A stretch of 64,000 nucleotides of DNA. Source: JAJEFO01 sp965221845. Lineage in GTDB: Bacteria; Pseudomonadota; Alphaproteobacteria; Rhodobacterales; Rhodobacteraceae. Both the position numbers and the translations under genes were made by a program. The notes under the pieces are model-generated. The model was not told the DNA's origin, ran no database searches, and was given only the letters and a program-made list of their open reading frames with translations. Location of the stretch: NCBI GenBank assembly GCA_965221845.1, contig OZ244919.1, positions 1,178,001 through 1,242,000 on the forward strand, given 5' to 3'. Shown in pieces: positions 34,791-44,226 of this stretch; the stretch's first letter is position 1; each line of letters starts with the position of its first letter.

Positions 34791-36962
34791 ATGCAGGAAC
34801 CCGAGATCACCGAAGATCTGGCCGCTGCACACGGGATCGCTCCGGAGGAGTACCAGGACGTCGTCCGCATGCTCGATCGCGAGCCGACATTCACCGAACT
34901 CGGCATAATCTCCGCGATGTGGAACGAGCATTGCTCCTACAAGTCCTCGAGGAAATGGCTGAAGACCCTTCCGGCGTCAGGGCCCCAGGTCATCTGCGGC
35001 CCGGGCGAAAACGCCGGCGTCGTTGACATCGGGGACGGCCAGGCCGTCGTCTTCAAGATGGAGAGTCACAACCATCCTTCGTACATCGAACCCTTTCAGG
35101 GAGCGGCGACAGGGATGGGAGGCATACTCCGCGACATCTTCACCATGGGCGCAAGGCCCGTTGCCGCAATGAACGCGCTCTCCTTCGGCGAGCCCGGGGA
35201 TCCGAAGACCAGGCGCCTCCTGTCAGGCGTCGTCGCGGGGATCGGTGGCTATGGCAACGCCTTTGGCGTGCCGATGACGGGCGGCGAGGTGCGGTTCCAC
35301 AGCAGCTACAGCGGGAACTGCCTCGTGAACGCCTTCGCCGCCGGCATCGTCGACGCAGACAGGATATTCTACTCCGCAGCGAGCGGCGTCGGCATGCCGG
35401 TCGTCTATCTCGGCGCGAGGACGGGCCGCGACGGCGTGGGCGGGGCCACGATGGCCTCGGCGGAATTCGGCGAGAACGGCGAGGACGGACGGACGGCCGT
35501 TCAGGTCGGCGATCCCTTCACCGAAAAGCGCCTCCTGGAAGCCTGCCTCGAACTCATGGCCACCGGCGCGGTTGTCTCGATCCAGGACATGGGCGCGGCG
35601 GGCCTCACCTGCTCCGCGGTGGAGATGGGCGACAAGGGCGGCCTGGGCGTGAGGCTTGACCTTGATGCCGTTCCGCAGCGCGAAGAGGCCATGACGGCCT
35701 ACGAGATGATGCTCAGCGAAAGCCAGGAACGGATGCTGATGGTGCTCAGGCCGGCGTTCGAGGCGGAGGCCAGGGCGGTTTTCGAAAAATGGGATCTCGA
35801 CTTCGCGGTCGTCGGCGAAACCATCAGCGAGGACCGCTTCATCGTCGTGCACAAGGGCGTGACAAAGGCGGACCTGCCGCTTTCGAGGCTTTCGTCCAGC
35901 GCACCGGAGCACGACCGTCCGTGGATCGAGACGCCCGCGCCGGCGCCGCTCGCGGACACGCCCGAAATCGACCCGATCGAGGGGCTGACGGCGCTGATCG
36001 GCTCGCCCAACTACGCGCGCAAGCAGTGGGTGTGGGAGCAGTATGACAGCCAGGTCATGGCCAGCACGGTGCGCACCCCGGGTCGCGGCCCGGGCGTCGT
36101 CCGGGACCGGAGAACCGGAAAGATGCTGGCATTCACCTCCGACGTGACGCCCAGGTACGTGAAGGCGAACCCGTTCGAGGGAGGGAAGCAGGCCGTCGCG
36201 GAAGCCTACCGGAACCTGGCGGCTGCCGGAGCCAGGCCGCTCGCTGCAACCGACAACCTGAATTTCGGCAGCCCGGAAAGGCCGCGCATCATGGGTCAGT
36301 TCGTGGGTGCCATCAAGGGGATTGCCGAGGCCTGCGTCGCGCTGGACATGCCGATCGTCTCCGGCAACGTCTCGTTCTACAACGAAACCGACGGCCGGCC
36401 GATCCTGCCGACACCCACCATCGGCGCGGTCGGCCTGATCCGGCCGGAGGACGCGCTCGTGGCCGGCGACGTCCAAAGCGGAGACTGGGCGCTCGTGATC
36501 GGGGAGACGACAGGATGGCTCGGGCAGTCCGCGCTCCTGGCGGAGGCCCTTGGCCGAGAGGATGGCGAAGCCCCGCCCGTCGATCTCGCCGCCGAGCGCG
36601 CCCACGGCGAATTCGTCATGGCGCACAGCGCCCTGATCCATGCCGCGACCGACCTGTCTGACGGCGGTCTCGCGCTCGCGGCCTTCGAACTGGCGGATGC
36701 GGCAGGCCTGGGCGTCACCCTGGACACGGAAGAGATTGGCGCCCTGTTCGGCGAGGACCAGGCCCGGTACCTGGTCGCCTGCGGCTTCGACCAGGCCGAG
36801 GCGATCATGGCAGGCGCCTCCCGCGCCGGCATCCCGGTCAGCCAGGTCGGACGCTTCGGAGGGGGCCGGGTCTCGTTCGGCGGCGCCTCCGCGCCGCTCG
36901 CCGACCTCTCCGGACTCTATCGCACCGCCTTTGCCGACGCGCTTTCGCTGCATGACGGGTAG
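34791..36962 (+). CDS. purL: Phosphoribosylformylglycinamidine synthase subunit PurL
   Basis: A 723-residue small-type PurL, the ATP-dependent FGAM synthase subunit of purine synthesis. It has EPTFTELGIISAMWNEHCSYKSSR, FKMESHNHPSYIEPFQGAATGMGGILRDIFTMGARPVA, GNAFGVPMTGGEVRF and the second-half repeat DNLNFGSPERP and SGNVSFYNET. The frame opens at 34719, but ATG 34791 follows AAGGGAAGGGA and matches the family N terminus. In related genomes purL is commonly followed by bolA and grxD; here those genes are 6.5 kb downstream beyond an accessory operon. Confidence 0.97.
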   Translation: MQEPEITEDLAAAHGIAPEEYQDVVRMLDREPTFTELGIISAMWNEHCSYKSSRKWLKTLPASGPQVICGPGENAGVVDIGDGQAVVFKMESHNHPSYIEPFQGAATGMGGILRDIFTMGARPVAAMNALSFGEPGDPKTRRLLSGVVAGIGGYGNAFGVPMTGGEVRFHSSYSGNCLVNAFAAGIVDADRIFYSAASGVGMPVVYLGARTGRDGVGGATMASAEFGENGEDGRTAVQVGDPFTEKRLLEACLELMATGAVVSIQDMGAAGLTCSAVEMGDKGGLGVRLDLDAVPQREEAMTAYEMMLSESQERMLMVLRPAFEAEARAVFEKWDLDFAVVGETISEDRFIVVHKGVTKADLPLSRLSSSAPEHDRPWIETPAPAPLADTPEIDPIEGLTALIGSPNYARKQWVWEQYDSQVMASTVRTPGRGPGVVRDRRTGKMLAFTSDVTPRYVKANPFEGGKQAVAEAYRNLAAAGARPLAATDNLNFGSPERPRIMGQFVGAIKGIAEACVALDMPIVSGNVSFYNETDGRPILPTPTIGAVGLIRPEDALVAGDVQSGDWALVIGETTGWLGQSALLAEALGREDGEAPPVDLAAERAHGEFVMAHSALIHAATDLSDGGLALAAFELADAAGLGVTLDTEEIGALFGEDQARYLVACGFDQAEAIMAGASRAGIPVSQVGRFGGGRVSFGGASAPLADLSGLYRTAFADALSLHDG

Positions 36963-37167
36963 GCACGAACGCATTCCGGGCCCCGGCCGTTCAGGAACGG
37001 TTTCATGCCGGGCTTCGGGGATGGCATGGATGAAATCCATCACCTCGACTTCAAGCGCCTGCGGCCCGGGGGCGAGAGGGCGCATCGGATTCACCGTTGC
37101 CGGGCCTGTTCCGAAGGAACCGGATCATCGTCGTGCCGCACCCTCGCCTCGCAACCGGACGGACGAT
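36963..37167. other. Spacer at the purL-side border of the inserted operon
   Basis: No gene recognised. A short plus-strand frame (MPGFGDGMDEIHHLDFKRL, from 37004) has no family I can name. No direct repeat to the region before bolA was evident by eye. Confidence 0.4.
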
Positions 37168-37869
37168 TCAGACCGAACGCGTGATCCCGCCGTCCACGCG
37201 GATGTTCTGGCCCGTGATGTAGGCCCCTGCCTCCGAAGCCAGGAAGGCCACGACCCCGCCGATCTCCTTGAGCGACCTTCCGTAGCGCCCCATGGGGATC
37301 ATATCCCGAAACTCGTCCCTTTCGGGCCGGCTGTCGATGAAGCCCGGCAGGATGTTGTTCATGCGTATGTTCCCTGCCGCATGCCTGTCGGAGAAAAGCT
37401 TGCAGAACGAAGCCAGGCCGGCCCGCATCACGCCGCTTGTCGGAAACACCGGATTCGGCTCGAACGCCGCAAAGGTCGAGATGTTGATGATGCAGCCCCC
37501 GCCCTGGGCCTGCATGATCGGCGTCACGAGCCGGGTCGGACGGACGGCGCTCAGGAAGTAGACCTCCATCCCCTCGTGCCAGTCGCCGTCCGTCAGCTCA
37601 AGGATGTCCGCACGCGGCCCGTGGCCGGCCGAGTTCACCAGCACGTCGATGCGGCCCCACGCGTCCATGGCGGCCCCGACGAGCCGCCGCAGGTCGGCGT
37701 CCTCGCGATTCGATCCCGTCACGCCGACGCCGCCGAGCTCCTTCGCAAGCGCCTCCCCCTTTCCGGAGGAGGAAAGGATCCCCACCTTGAAACCGCTGGC
37801 GGCCAGGGCGCGAGCGCTGTCCGCACCCATGCCGCTGCCGCCGGCCGTGACGAGGGCAGTTCTTGTCAT
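37168..37869 (-). CDS. Atypical SDR-family oxidoreductase lacking YxxxK
   Basis: A 233-residue Rossmann SDR with VTAGGSGMGADSARALAASG (about 7-26), DVLVNSAGHGP (about 75-85) and Ser131 in INIST. Where the catalytic Tyr-xxx-Lys is expected it has VFPTSGVMRAGL (Phe142, Gly146), and it continues with NIRMNNILPGFIDS. Both catalytic residues are therefore replaced, as in some divergent SDR groups with an FPxSxVMR signature. It retains a C-terminal ASEAGAYITGQNIRVDGG. The ATG overlaps the stop of the aldolase remnant (ATGA). It may be non-catalytic or use a different mechanism. Confidence 0.78.
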   Translation of the reverse strand: MTRTALVTAGGSGMGADSARALAASGFKVGILSSSGKGEALAKELGGVGVTGSNREDADLRRLVGAAMDAWGRIDVLVNSAGHGPRADILELTDGDWHEGMEVYFLSAVRPTRLVTPIMQAQGGGCIINISTFAAFEPNPVFPTSGVMRAGLASFCKLFSDRHAAGNIRMNNILPGFIDSRPERDEFRDMIPMGRYGRSLKEIGGVVAFLASEAGAYITGQNIRVDGGITRSV

Positions 37870-38276
37870 CGCATGCTCCCGGGCCAGCCGTTTCCGTCCT
37901 TGGCGTCGGCAAGACGACCGCCGGCGCCGCGCGCAAGGGCCGATGTTTCCGCTCCACAGGCAACGAAGGCGAGGCCCTCGTTCGGGATCTCCGCCGCAAG
38001 ACCTGCATCCGGAGCCAGGGTGCCGGCAGGCTTGACGGCCTCCTGCACGGCGCAAGCGGCCGCGCGGGCCTTGTCCCGGGCTTCCGCCGCCATCGGCCGC
38101 CCCGACTTGCCGGGAACGCCGAAATGGTCGCCGGGGCCGCGCTCCGTTCCGGCCGTCGCCCGGTCATCGCGCGAAACGGCCCCGGCGGCAGGATCGCTCC
38201 CCGGGGCGATCCAGGTCACCGCCTGTTGCGCGCCGGCCGCGCTCGCGTGCGTGAATCCGTTCCGCTCCAGGCGCAT
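37866..38276 (-). pseudogene. HpcH/HpaI-family aldolase with internal deletion
   Basis: A 136-residue frame. The N-terminal part MRLERNGFTHASAAGAQQ resembles the start of HpcH/HpaI 2-keto-3-deoxy-acid aldolases. The C-terminal part (VKPAGTLAPDAGLAAE, LAFVACGAETSALARGA) resembles their last 60 residues. The family is about 255 residues, so roughly 120 central residues, including the metal Glu/Asp and substrate Arg, are missing. The start is directly after the preceding oxidoreductase stop (TGA-ATG) and the end overlaps the SDR start, so operon coupling is kept. Likely inactive. Confidence 0.6.
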
Positions 38277-39488
38277 TCAGATGACGGCCCTCTCGATGGC
38301 CGGGGCATTCTTCACGATCCGCTCATAGTTGAAAGGCGACAGATCCAGCGCCCTGTACTCCCCGTAGGTCAGCTACTCCGCGGTGCCGCGCCCCATGGCC
38401 GGCGACTGCTGCAGCCCGTGGCCCGAAAACCCGTTCAGGAAGACGAAGTTGCCGACCTCGGGATGCGGGCCCAGGATCGCGTTCTGGTCAAACGTGTTGT
38501 AGGCGTAGTGACCCGCCAACTCACGCGTGACCCTCGCGGCCTCGAACCTGGGAATGCGGGCCGCCAGCGTCGGCCACACGACATCCTGCCACAGCGCATG
38601 ATCCATCGTGAAGTCGTCGCATTCGACCGCGGGATCATGGCCGGAATGCCCGCCTGCCAGATACGTGCCGCCGCCGTTTTCGCGCACGTGAAAGCCCGAA
38701 GGGTCGATGGTCAGCGACAGGTCCCGCTCCAGCGGCCTCTCGGCGGAGAATATCCAGGAGAAGCGCTTTCGGGGCTCGACCGGCACCTCCAGGCCGGCCA
38801 TGGCCGCCGTCCGCGCCGCGCGCGGCCCTGACGCGTTCACGACCTGCCCGCAGGAAACCGCCTCGCCCGACCTGAGCCTGACGGCCTCGATGCGCCCGCC
38901 GGAGCGCGTCATGCCGACGACCTCGTTCTCGACGCACTCGACGCCCCGCTCGCGCGCGATTCGACGAAGCCATTCGAAGACCGCCCACCCGTCCCAGTAG
39001 CCCTCGTCCACCCTGTTGATCGATCCAAGCACGATGCCGTCGACATTGTAGAAGGGATAGGCCGCCTTGATCTCGTCGGCGGTCATGAGGACAGTCCCGG
39101 CGCCAGCCGCGCGCTGGGTCGCGAGATTCGCCCGAAGCGCGCCGGCGGCTCTCTCGCTGTCAGCGAGATACAGGTAGCCGTGGCTGCGGAACAGGATCTC
39201 CGGCACCCGCGCGTCGCCTCCCATGCGGTCCCGGAAGCTCTTGACGAATTCCGCCGCGAACTGGCTGATCCGGACGTTCAGTTCCTGGGAGAACTGCTGG
39301 CGCATGCAGGAGTTCGTGTGCGCCGTGGAGCAGGCCTCGTAGGTCATGTCGCGCTCGACCACGAGAACCCGGCCGCCAAAGTCCGGGCATTCGGTCAGGA
39401 ACCACGCGGTGGACGACCCCATCATCGCCCCGCCGACGATCACGACGTCGTAGGTCGAATGCGTCGGCGCCTCGGCGATCGCGGCCAT
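38277..39488 (-). pseudogene. FAD-dependent oxidoreductase (DAO family) with in-frame amber codon
   Basis: The main frame (371 aa, 39488-38376) is a glycine/sarcosine-oxidase-type flavoprotein: dinucleotide motif VVIVGGAMMGSSTAWFL, ERDMTYEACSTAHTNSCMR, and GFSGHGLQQSPAMGRGTAE near the end. A TAG at 38373-38375 interrupts it; the same frame then continues 31 codons (LTYGEYRALDLSPFNYER and on to AVI) to TGA 38277-38279, which is the normal C-terminal end of the family. One base change from Leu would create the TAG. Translation could be truncated, read through, or lost. It starts just after the hyuB stop. Confidence 0.82.
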
Positions 39489-41192
39489 TCAGAAGGCCTC
39501 CCCCTTGCGCACGGCCTGCTCAACCGCCCGGATGTCGTCATGCGACAGGCCGTAGTCGCGCGCGGCAGTCTCGGCGGATATGTAGCCTCGCGCGAGGTCG
39601 CGCTTCACGAGCCCCGGATCCCTGTCCGCAGGATCTCCGTATCCGCCGCCCCCCGGGAAGGCCAGCATCACCTTCCGTCCGTGCGGAACGAACTGCTTTC
39701 CCTTGCCGCGCATCGGGACGCCGTCGTCACGGATGATCGTCGTTGGCGCACCGGGCCGGCCGCCGGCGCGGCCACGCGCCGGATGGCGGACCCGGTCAAG
39801 CATGGCCTGAAAGTCGAATTCGTGGCCCTCCGCCGCGCCGACCTCCATGCACTGGCCCAGGCCGCCCCGCCGCCGGCCGGCGCCGCCGGAATCCGGGCGC
39901 AGCTCCTTCCGCCAGATGATCACGGGACCAGTGTGCTCGGTCGCCTCGACGGGCATGGTCATGACGCCGGAGGGAAACGCGGTGGCATTCAGCCCGTCGC
40001 GTTCGGGGCGCGCTCCCGAGCCGCCGGAGTTGAATGTCAGCACTTCCCCGCGCCGAGCTGCGGCCGGGGCGGGCGCGTCCCGGCGCGGCCGCAGCGAGAG
40101 CTGGAAGTTGCAAAGGCAGCCGGCCCCTTCGGCCGGAACGACGCCTGGCAGGATCCCGTCAAGGGCGGCATAGACGGCGTCCGGAACGAAATGCCCGACG
40201 ACGTGTCGCAGCGCGACGGGGGCGGGATGCACGGCGTTCACGATCGTGCCTTCCGGAGCCGTCACCTCGAACGGCTCAAGCGACGCGTGGTTGTTCGGGA
40301 CCTCCGGCGCGATGGCGCACTTGAGGGCATAGCAGGCATAGGCCTTCGCATAGACAAACGGGCAGTTGATGCCCTTCTCGTCGACGCCGCTCGTGCCTTC
40401 GAAGTCCGCCAGGACCCGGTCATGCCTGACCGAAAGCCTGACCGCGAGGGTGATCGGGGCGTCGAAGCCGTCCAAGGTCATCGAGCCGCTGGCCTCCTTT
40501 CGGGGCAGTGCGGCAATCCGATCGACGGTCGCGCGGCGGGAGTTTTCCAGAATGAAGGCGGCGATGCCGTCCAGGCCCTCGAGCCCGAACTCGTCCATCA
40601 TGCCCGAGAGGCGGCGATGCCCAATCTCGTTGCAGGCTGCGAGCGCATGCATGTCCCCGATCAGCTGGTCCGGTTCTCGCACGTTGCCGCGCACGATGCG
40701 CAGGAGGGTTCCGTCAACTTCGCCGCGCTCCGCGAACTTCATGACGGGAATGTAGAGGCCTTCCTCGTAGACGCTGCGGGCGTCGGCGCCGAGGCCCCGG
40801 CCGCCGATGTCGACGACATGGGCCGTGCAGGCGAGAAAGCCCGAGAGCGCGCCGCGGTGGAAGGACGGCGTCACCATGGTGATGTCATGCAGGTGCCCGG
40901 TGCCCTCCCAGGGGTCGTTGGTGACGTAGATGTCGCCCTCGAGGATGTCCCGGCGCCCGATCCTGCGAATGAAATGAGCCACCGCGTCCGCCATCGCGTT
41001 CACGTGGCCGGGCGTGCCGGTGACGGCTTGGGCCAGCATCCGGCCCTGCACGTCGTAGACGCCCGCCGACAGGTCGCCGGCTTCGCGGACGCTCGTCGAG
41101 AAGGCCGTGCGCACGAGGGCCTGCGCCTGCTCCTCGACGACGGAAATCAGCCGGCTCCACATCACCTGGAAGGACACTTTCGGGGATTCCAT
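39489..41192 (-). CDS. hyuB: Hydantoinase B / oxoprolinase family subunit
   Basis: A 567-residue HyuB-family protein (N-methylhydantoinase B type). Family features: VEEQAQALVRTAFSTSVREAGDLSAGVYD near the start, GDIYVTNDPWEGTGHLHDITMVTP (about 95-118), and the glycine-rich AFPGGGGYGDPADRDP near the C terminus. With HyuA it forms the ATP-dependent enzyme that opens hydantoins, 5-oxoproline or related cyclic amides, or carboxylates small substrates. It starts 3 bases after the hyuA stop and ends next to the FAD oxidoreductase start. Confidence 0.92.
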   Translation of the reverse strand: MESPKVSFQVMWSRLISVVEEQAQALVRTAFSTSVREAGDLSAGVYDVQGRMLAQAVTGTPGHVNAMADAVAHFIRRIGRRDILEGDIYVTNDPWEGTGHLHDITMVTPSFHRGALSGFLACTAHVVDIGGRGLGADARSVYEEGLYIPVMKFAERGEVDGTLLRIVRGNVREPDQLIGDMHALAACNEIGHRRLSGMMDEFGLEGLDGIAAFILENSRRATVDRIAALPRKEASGSMTLDGFDAPITLAVRLSVRHDRVLADFEGTSGVDEKGINCPFVYAKAYACYALKCAIAPEVPNNHASLEPFEVTAPEGTIVNAVHPAPVALRHVVGHFVPDAVYAALDGILPGVVPAEGAGCLCNFQLSLRPRRDAPAPAAARRGEVLTFNSGGSGARPERDGLNATAFPSGVMTMPVEATEHTGPVIIWRKELRPDSGGAGRRRGGLGQCMEVGAAEGHEFDFQAMLDRVRHPARGRAGGRPGAPTTIIRDDGVPMRGKGKQFVPHGRKVMLAFPGGGGYGDPADRDPGLVKRDLARGYISAETAARDYGLSHDDIRAVEQAVRKGEAF

Positions 41193-41195
41193 GAC

Positions 41196-43274
41196 CTACG
41201 GCCCGAGACGGATGTCGATGCACCCGTCGGGCTGGCACGTCGCCGTGCTGCCGACGGGCACGATGATCGTCGTCTCGCCTTCGGTGACGGCCGCGGGCCC
41301 GGCGACGTGCTCTCCGGGCGACATGGAACGCCTGTCGACCGTGACGGCATCCCGGTGCCGGCCGCTCGCGGGGTCGACGATGCGCCGCCGCCCCGACTCC
41401 CTCGCCTTCCTTCCCGCAGGCGCCGCGCCCACCGGATTCACGGCTTCCGCCGGCGTCGACGCCTTGACCGACCAGACCGTGATTTCCGCGTCCAGCCCCG
41501 CAACGGCGCGCCCGAAGAGTCTGGCGTAGTCCTCCTCGAACCGCTTCAGGAACGCCGTCGCATCCGGCTTGCCTGCCAGCGCCCGGGACAGACGGACCGG
41601 GATCTCCCAGCCCTGCCCCGTGTAGCGCATGCAGACCTGGAACTCCGAGACGATCTCGCTGGCCGCGTCGCAGGTCCGGACGAAGCCGGTCGCCTCCCTG
41701 TCCAGCCCGGCAAGCAGCTCCCTGCCCCGCGCCGGATCGAAATTCGAGAGCCTCATGTAGACGGAGCGGCTGGCCTCGAAGCTGAACGGAGCGCGCAGGA
41801 ACCCGACCGCGGAGCCGACGCTCGCGGCGGGCGGCACGATCAGCCGCTCCATGCCGAGCTTCCCGGCCACCCGTCCGGCATGCAGGGGCGCGGCGCCGCC
41901 AAACGCGATCATCGTGTACCCGCTCAGGTCCTCGCCGTTCTCCGCGGCATGGACGCGGGCCGCGTTCGCCATGTTCTCGTCCACGACTTCCGACAGGCAG
42001 AGAGCGGCCTCGTCCGGCGCCATGCCGAGCGCGTCGCCCACGTGGGCCTTGAGGGCCGCTTCCGACAGGCCGGGACGGAGACCGATCGACCCGCCGGCGA
42101 ATTCGTCCGGGTCGATCCTGCCAAGCACCAGGTCCGCATCCGTCACGCCGGGACGCTCGCCGCCGCGGCCGTAGCACGCCGGTCCGGGTTCCGAGCCCGC
42201 GCTTTCCGGCCCGACCCGGATCTGCCGCATTGCATCGACGCGGGCGAGGCTGCCGCCTCCTGCCCCGATCTCGACCATGTCGATCACCGGGATCGAGATC
42301 GGCATGCCGGATCCCTTCTTGAACCGGCAGCTCCTGGCCACTTCGAAGACGCGGGCCGTTCTCGGGGCCTGGTCCTTGATCAGGCATATCTTCGCGGTCG
42401 TCCCGCCCATGTCGAAGCTCAGCGCCTTCCGGATCCCCCGGCGCGCCGCGACATGCGCGGCGAAGACGGCGCCTCCCGCCGGCCCGGATTCCACCAGGCG
42501 GACCGGAAATTCCGCGGCGTCCCCCAGCGAGATGATCCCGCCGCCGGAGTGCATCAGGAAGATGCCGCAGCGCACGCCCTCCGTCCGCAGCCGCCCTTCA
42601 AGCCGGCCGAGATAGGAATTCATGAGCGGCTTGACGTAGGCGTTGGCCAGCACCGTGTTGAAACGCTCGTATTCGCGCATCTGCGGGCTGACCTCGGACG
42701 AGAGCGACACCATGGCCCCCGGGATCCGCTCTGCCAGGACGTCTCGCACCATCGCCTCGTGCGCGCCGTTTGCATAGGAGTGGATCAGCCCGACGGCAAC
42801 GCTCTCGACGCCGGCCTCGGCGACCCTGTCGGCCGTGGCCGCGACGTCGTCCCGATCCAGGGCGACCAGCACGTCGCCTTCCGCGCTCACGCGCTCGCGA
42901 ACGGTGAATCGCATCTGCCGCGGCGCAAGCGGCTCGGGCAGATCCAGGTCCAGGTCGTATTGCTCGAACCGTGATTCGGTGCGCATCTCGATGACATCGC
43001 GGAATCCCTCGGTCGTGATCAGCGCTGTCCTTGCGCCCCTGCGCTCGATGAGGGCGTTGGTCGCAAGGGTCGTGCCATGGATGACCTGTCCGATGTCGCC
43101 GGGGCGAATTCCCGCCTTGCCGCACGCCCGATGCATGCCGTCGACGATCGCGTCCTCGGGGGCCGCACAGGTGGTGAGGACCTTCGTCGGAAACATCTCG
43201 CCGTCACGCTCGAGCACGACGTCGGTAAAGGTTCCCCCGATGTCAACGCCAAGTCGGATCGAGCCGTGCGTCAC
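41196..43274 (-). CDS. hyuA: Hydantoinase A / oxoprolinase family subunit
   Basis: A 692-residue HyuA-family ATPase subunit. The start is GTG 43274 (VTHGSIRLGVDIGGTFTDVV) with GGGGA about 8 bases upstream; the open frame reaches 43814, but that part overlaps bolA and has no family similarity. It carries the actin-like ATP motifs DIGGTFTD, IHGTTLATNALIERRGA, LSFDMGGTTAKICLI and GAGGGSLARVD. It is the first gene of a compact five-gene minus-strand operon. The linked flavoprotein, aldolase and SDR suggest catabolism of a cyclic N-containing or N-methylated compound, which is inference. Confidence 0.93.
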   Translation of the reverse strand: MTHGSIRLGVDIGGTFTDVVLERDGEMFPTKVLTTCAAPEDAIVDGMHRACGKAGIRPGDIGQVIHGTTLATNALIERRGARTALITTEGFRDVIEMRTESRFEQYDLDLDLPEPLAPRQMRFTVRERVSAEGDVLVALDRDDVAATADRVAEAGVESVAVGLIHSYANGAHEAMVRDVLAERIPGAMVSLSSEVSPQMREYERFNTVLANAYVKPLMNSYLGRLEGRLRTEGVRCGIFLMHSGGGIISLGDAAEFPVRLVESGPAGGAVFAAHVAARRGIRKALSFDMGGTTAKICLIKDQAPRTARVFEVARSCRFKKGSGMPISIPVIDMVEIGAGGGSLARVDAMRQIRVGPESAGSEPGPACYGRGGERPGVTDADLVLGRIDPDEFAGGSIGLRPGLSEAALKAHVGDALGMAPDEAALCLSEVVDENMANAARVHAAENGEDLSGYTMIAFGGAAPLHAGRVAGKLGMERLIVPPAASVGSAVGFLRAPFSFEASRSVYMRLSNFDPARGRELLAGLDREATGFVRTCDAASEIVSEFQVCMRYTGQGWEIPVRLSRALAGKPDATAFLKRFEEDYARLFGRAVAGLDAEITVWSVKASTPAEAVNPVGAAPAGRKARESGRRRIVDPASGRHRDAVTVDRRSMSPGEHVAGPAAVTEGETTIIVPVGSTATCQPDGCIDIRLGP

Positions 43275-43449
43275 GTCGCAAGTCCCCGGGGAAAGCCTCT
43301 GGAATCGCCCCTGCACATCTCGAACGGACCGGTGGGGAACGCAACCCCCCAAGTCGCCAGGTGGCGCCGACGGGCCCGCTCGCCGGGGCCGGCGCAGCCC
43401 TTCCGGGCCGTGCCGCGCAATGGCGGGGGGCCGCGCGCCTCGCCGCAGG

Positions 43450-43469
43450 CTGCAACGTGCAGGTTGCAG
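43450..43469. promoter_or_regulatory. Inverted repeat before bolA
   Basis: CTGCAAC-GTGCAG-GTTGCAG, a perfect 7-bp inverted repeat in the intergenic region between the divergent hyuA and bolA genes. It could be an operator for either. No cognate regulator is encoded nearby. Confidence 0.4.
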
Positions 43470-43520
43470 GCCCCGCTCCTGCGCCATAGGTTCGCGACGG
43501 ACATTGCGAGGGAACGGCCC

Positions 43521-43757
43521 ATGCCGATGCAGGCTCATGAAATCGAGGCGCTCCTGCGAGAACGCTTTCCGAACGCCACCATCCGGGTCGGCGGGGACGA
43601 TGGCGTCCACATGTCGGCGATGGTGGTCGACGAGAGCTTTCGCGGCATGAACCGCGTTGAGCAGCAGCGCGCGGTCTATGCAGCGCTGAAAGGCAGCATG
43701 GACGGGCCGGACGGGGCGCTGCACGCGCTGGCACTGACCACGAGGGCCCCTGAATAG
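43521..43757 (+). CDS. bolA: BolA-family protein
   Basis: A 78-residue BolA/IbaG-type protein, MPMQAHEIEALLRERFPNATIR..., with the FxGMNRVEQQRAVYAAL helix. GAGGG lies about 8 bases before the ATG. BolA proteins pair with monothiol glutaredoxins around a 2Fe-2S cluster, and the CGFS glutaredoxin gene follows 106 bases downstream, consistent with that partnership. The gene is normally close to purL, from which it is now separated by the hyuAB operon. Confidence 0.93.
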   Translation: MPMQAHEIEALLRERFPNATIRVGGDDGVHMSAMVVDESFRGMNRVEQQRAVYAALKGSMDGPDGALHALALTTRAPE

Positions 43758-43863
43758 CTGCATGCAGTGCCGGGAATCCCCGATGAGGTCCCGGAAGCTT
43801 TGCAATTCGGACAATCACGCGCTATCTGTCAGGAACATGGCCACGAGCGCAAGAGAGATCGAC

Positions 43864-44226
43864 ATGGACGCGCAGGAGCAGATCAAGGACACCGTCAAAG
43901 CCAGTGACGTGGTTCTCTTCATGAAGGGCACCAAGGCGATGCCGCAATGCGGGTTTTCGAGCCGCGTGGCCGGCGTGCTCAATTTCATGGACGTCGAGTT
44001 CAGGGACGTGGACGTCCTCGCCGACGAAGAGATCCGCCAGGGCATCAAGGAATATTCGGACTGGCCGACGATTCCGCAGCTCTACGTCAAGGGCGAGTTC
44101 GTCGGCGGCTGCGACATCGTCACCGAGATGACCCTTTCGGGCGAACTGGACCAGCTCTTCGACGAAAGCGGCGTCGCCTACGACAAGAAGGCCGCCGAGA
44201 GGATACGGGAACACAACGGCGAGTAG
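43864..44226 (+). CDS. grxD: Monothiol glutaredoxin (Grx4/GrxD, CGFS)
   Basis: A 120-residue monothiol glutaredoxin with the MKGTKAMPQCGFS active site (single Cys), SDWPTIPQLYVKGEFVGGCDIVTEM (cis-Pro and GG glutathione site). ATG 43864 follows AAGAGAGA; an upstream in-frame ATG at 43837 is less consistent with family length. It delivers 2Fe-2S clusters together with BolA. Confidence 0.95.
   Translation: MDAQEQIKDTVKASDVVLFMKGTKAMPQCGFSSRVAGVLNFMDVEFRDVDVLADEEIRQGIKEYSDWPTIPQLYVKGEFVGGCDIVTEMTLSGELDQLFDESGVAYDKKAAERIREHNGE

Noticed and set aside
35223..37094. A 623-codon minus-strand open frame
   Set aside because: Antisense to purL, with no recognisable domain.
39180..42974. A 1264-codon plus-strand open frame
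   Set aside because: It is antisense to hyuA, hyuB and the FAD oxidoreductase, all of which have clear families. Long antisense frames are expected at this GC content.
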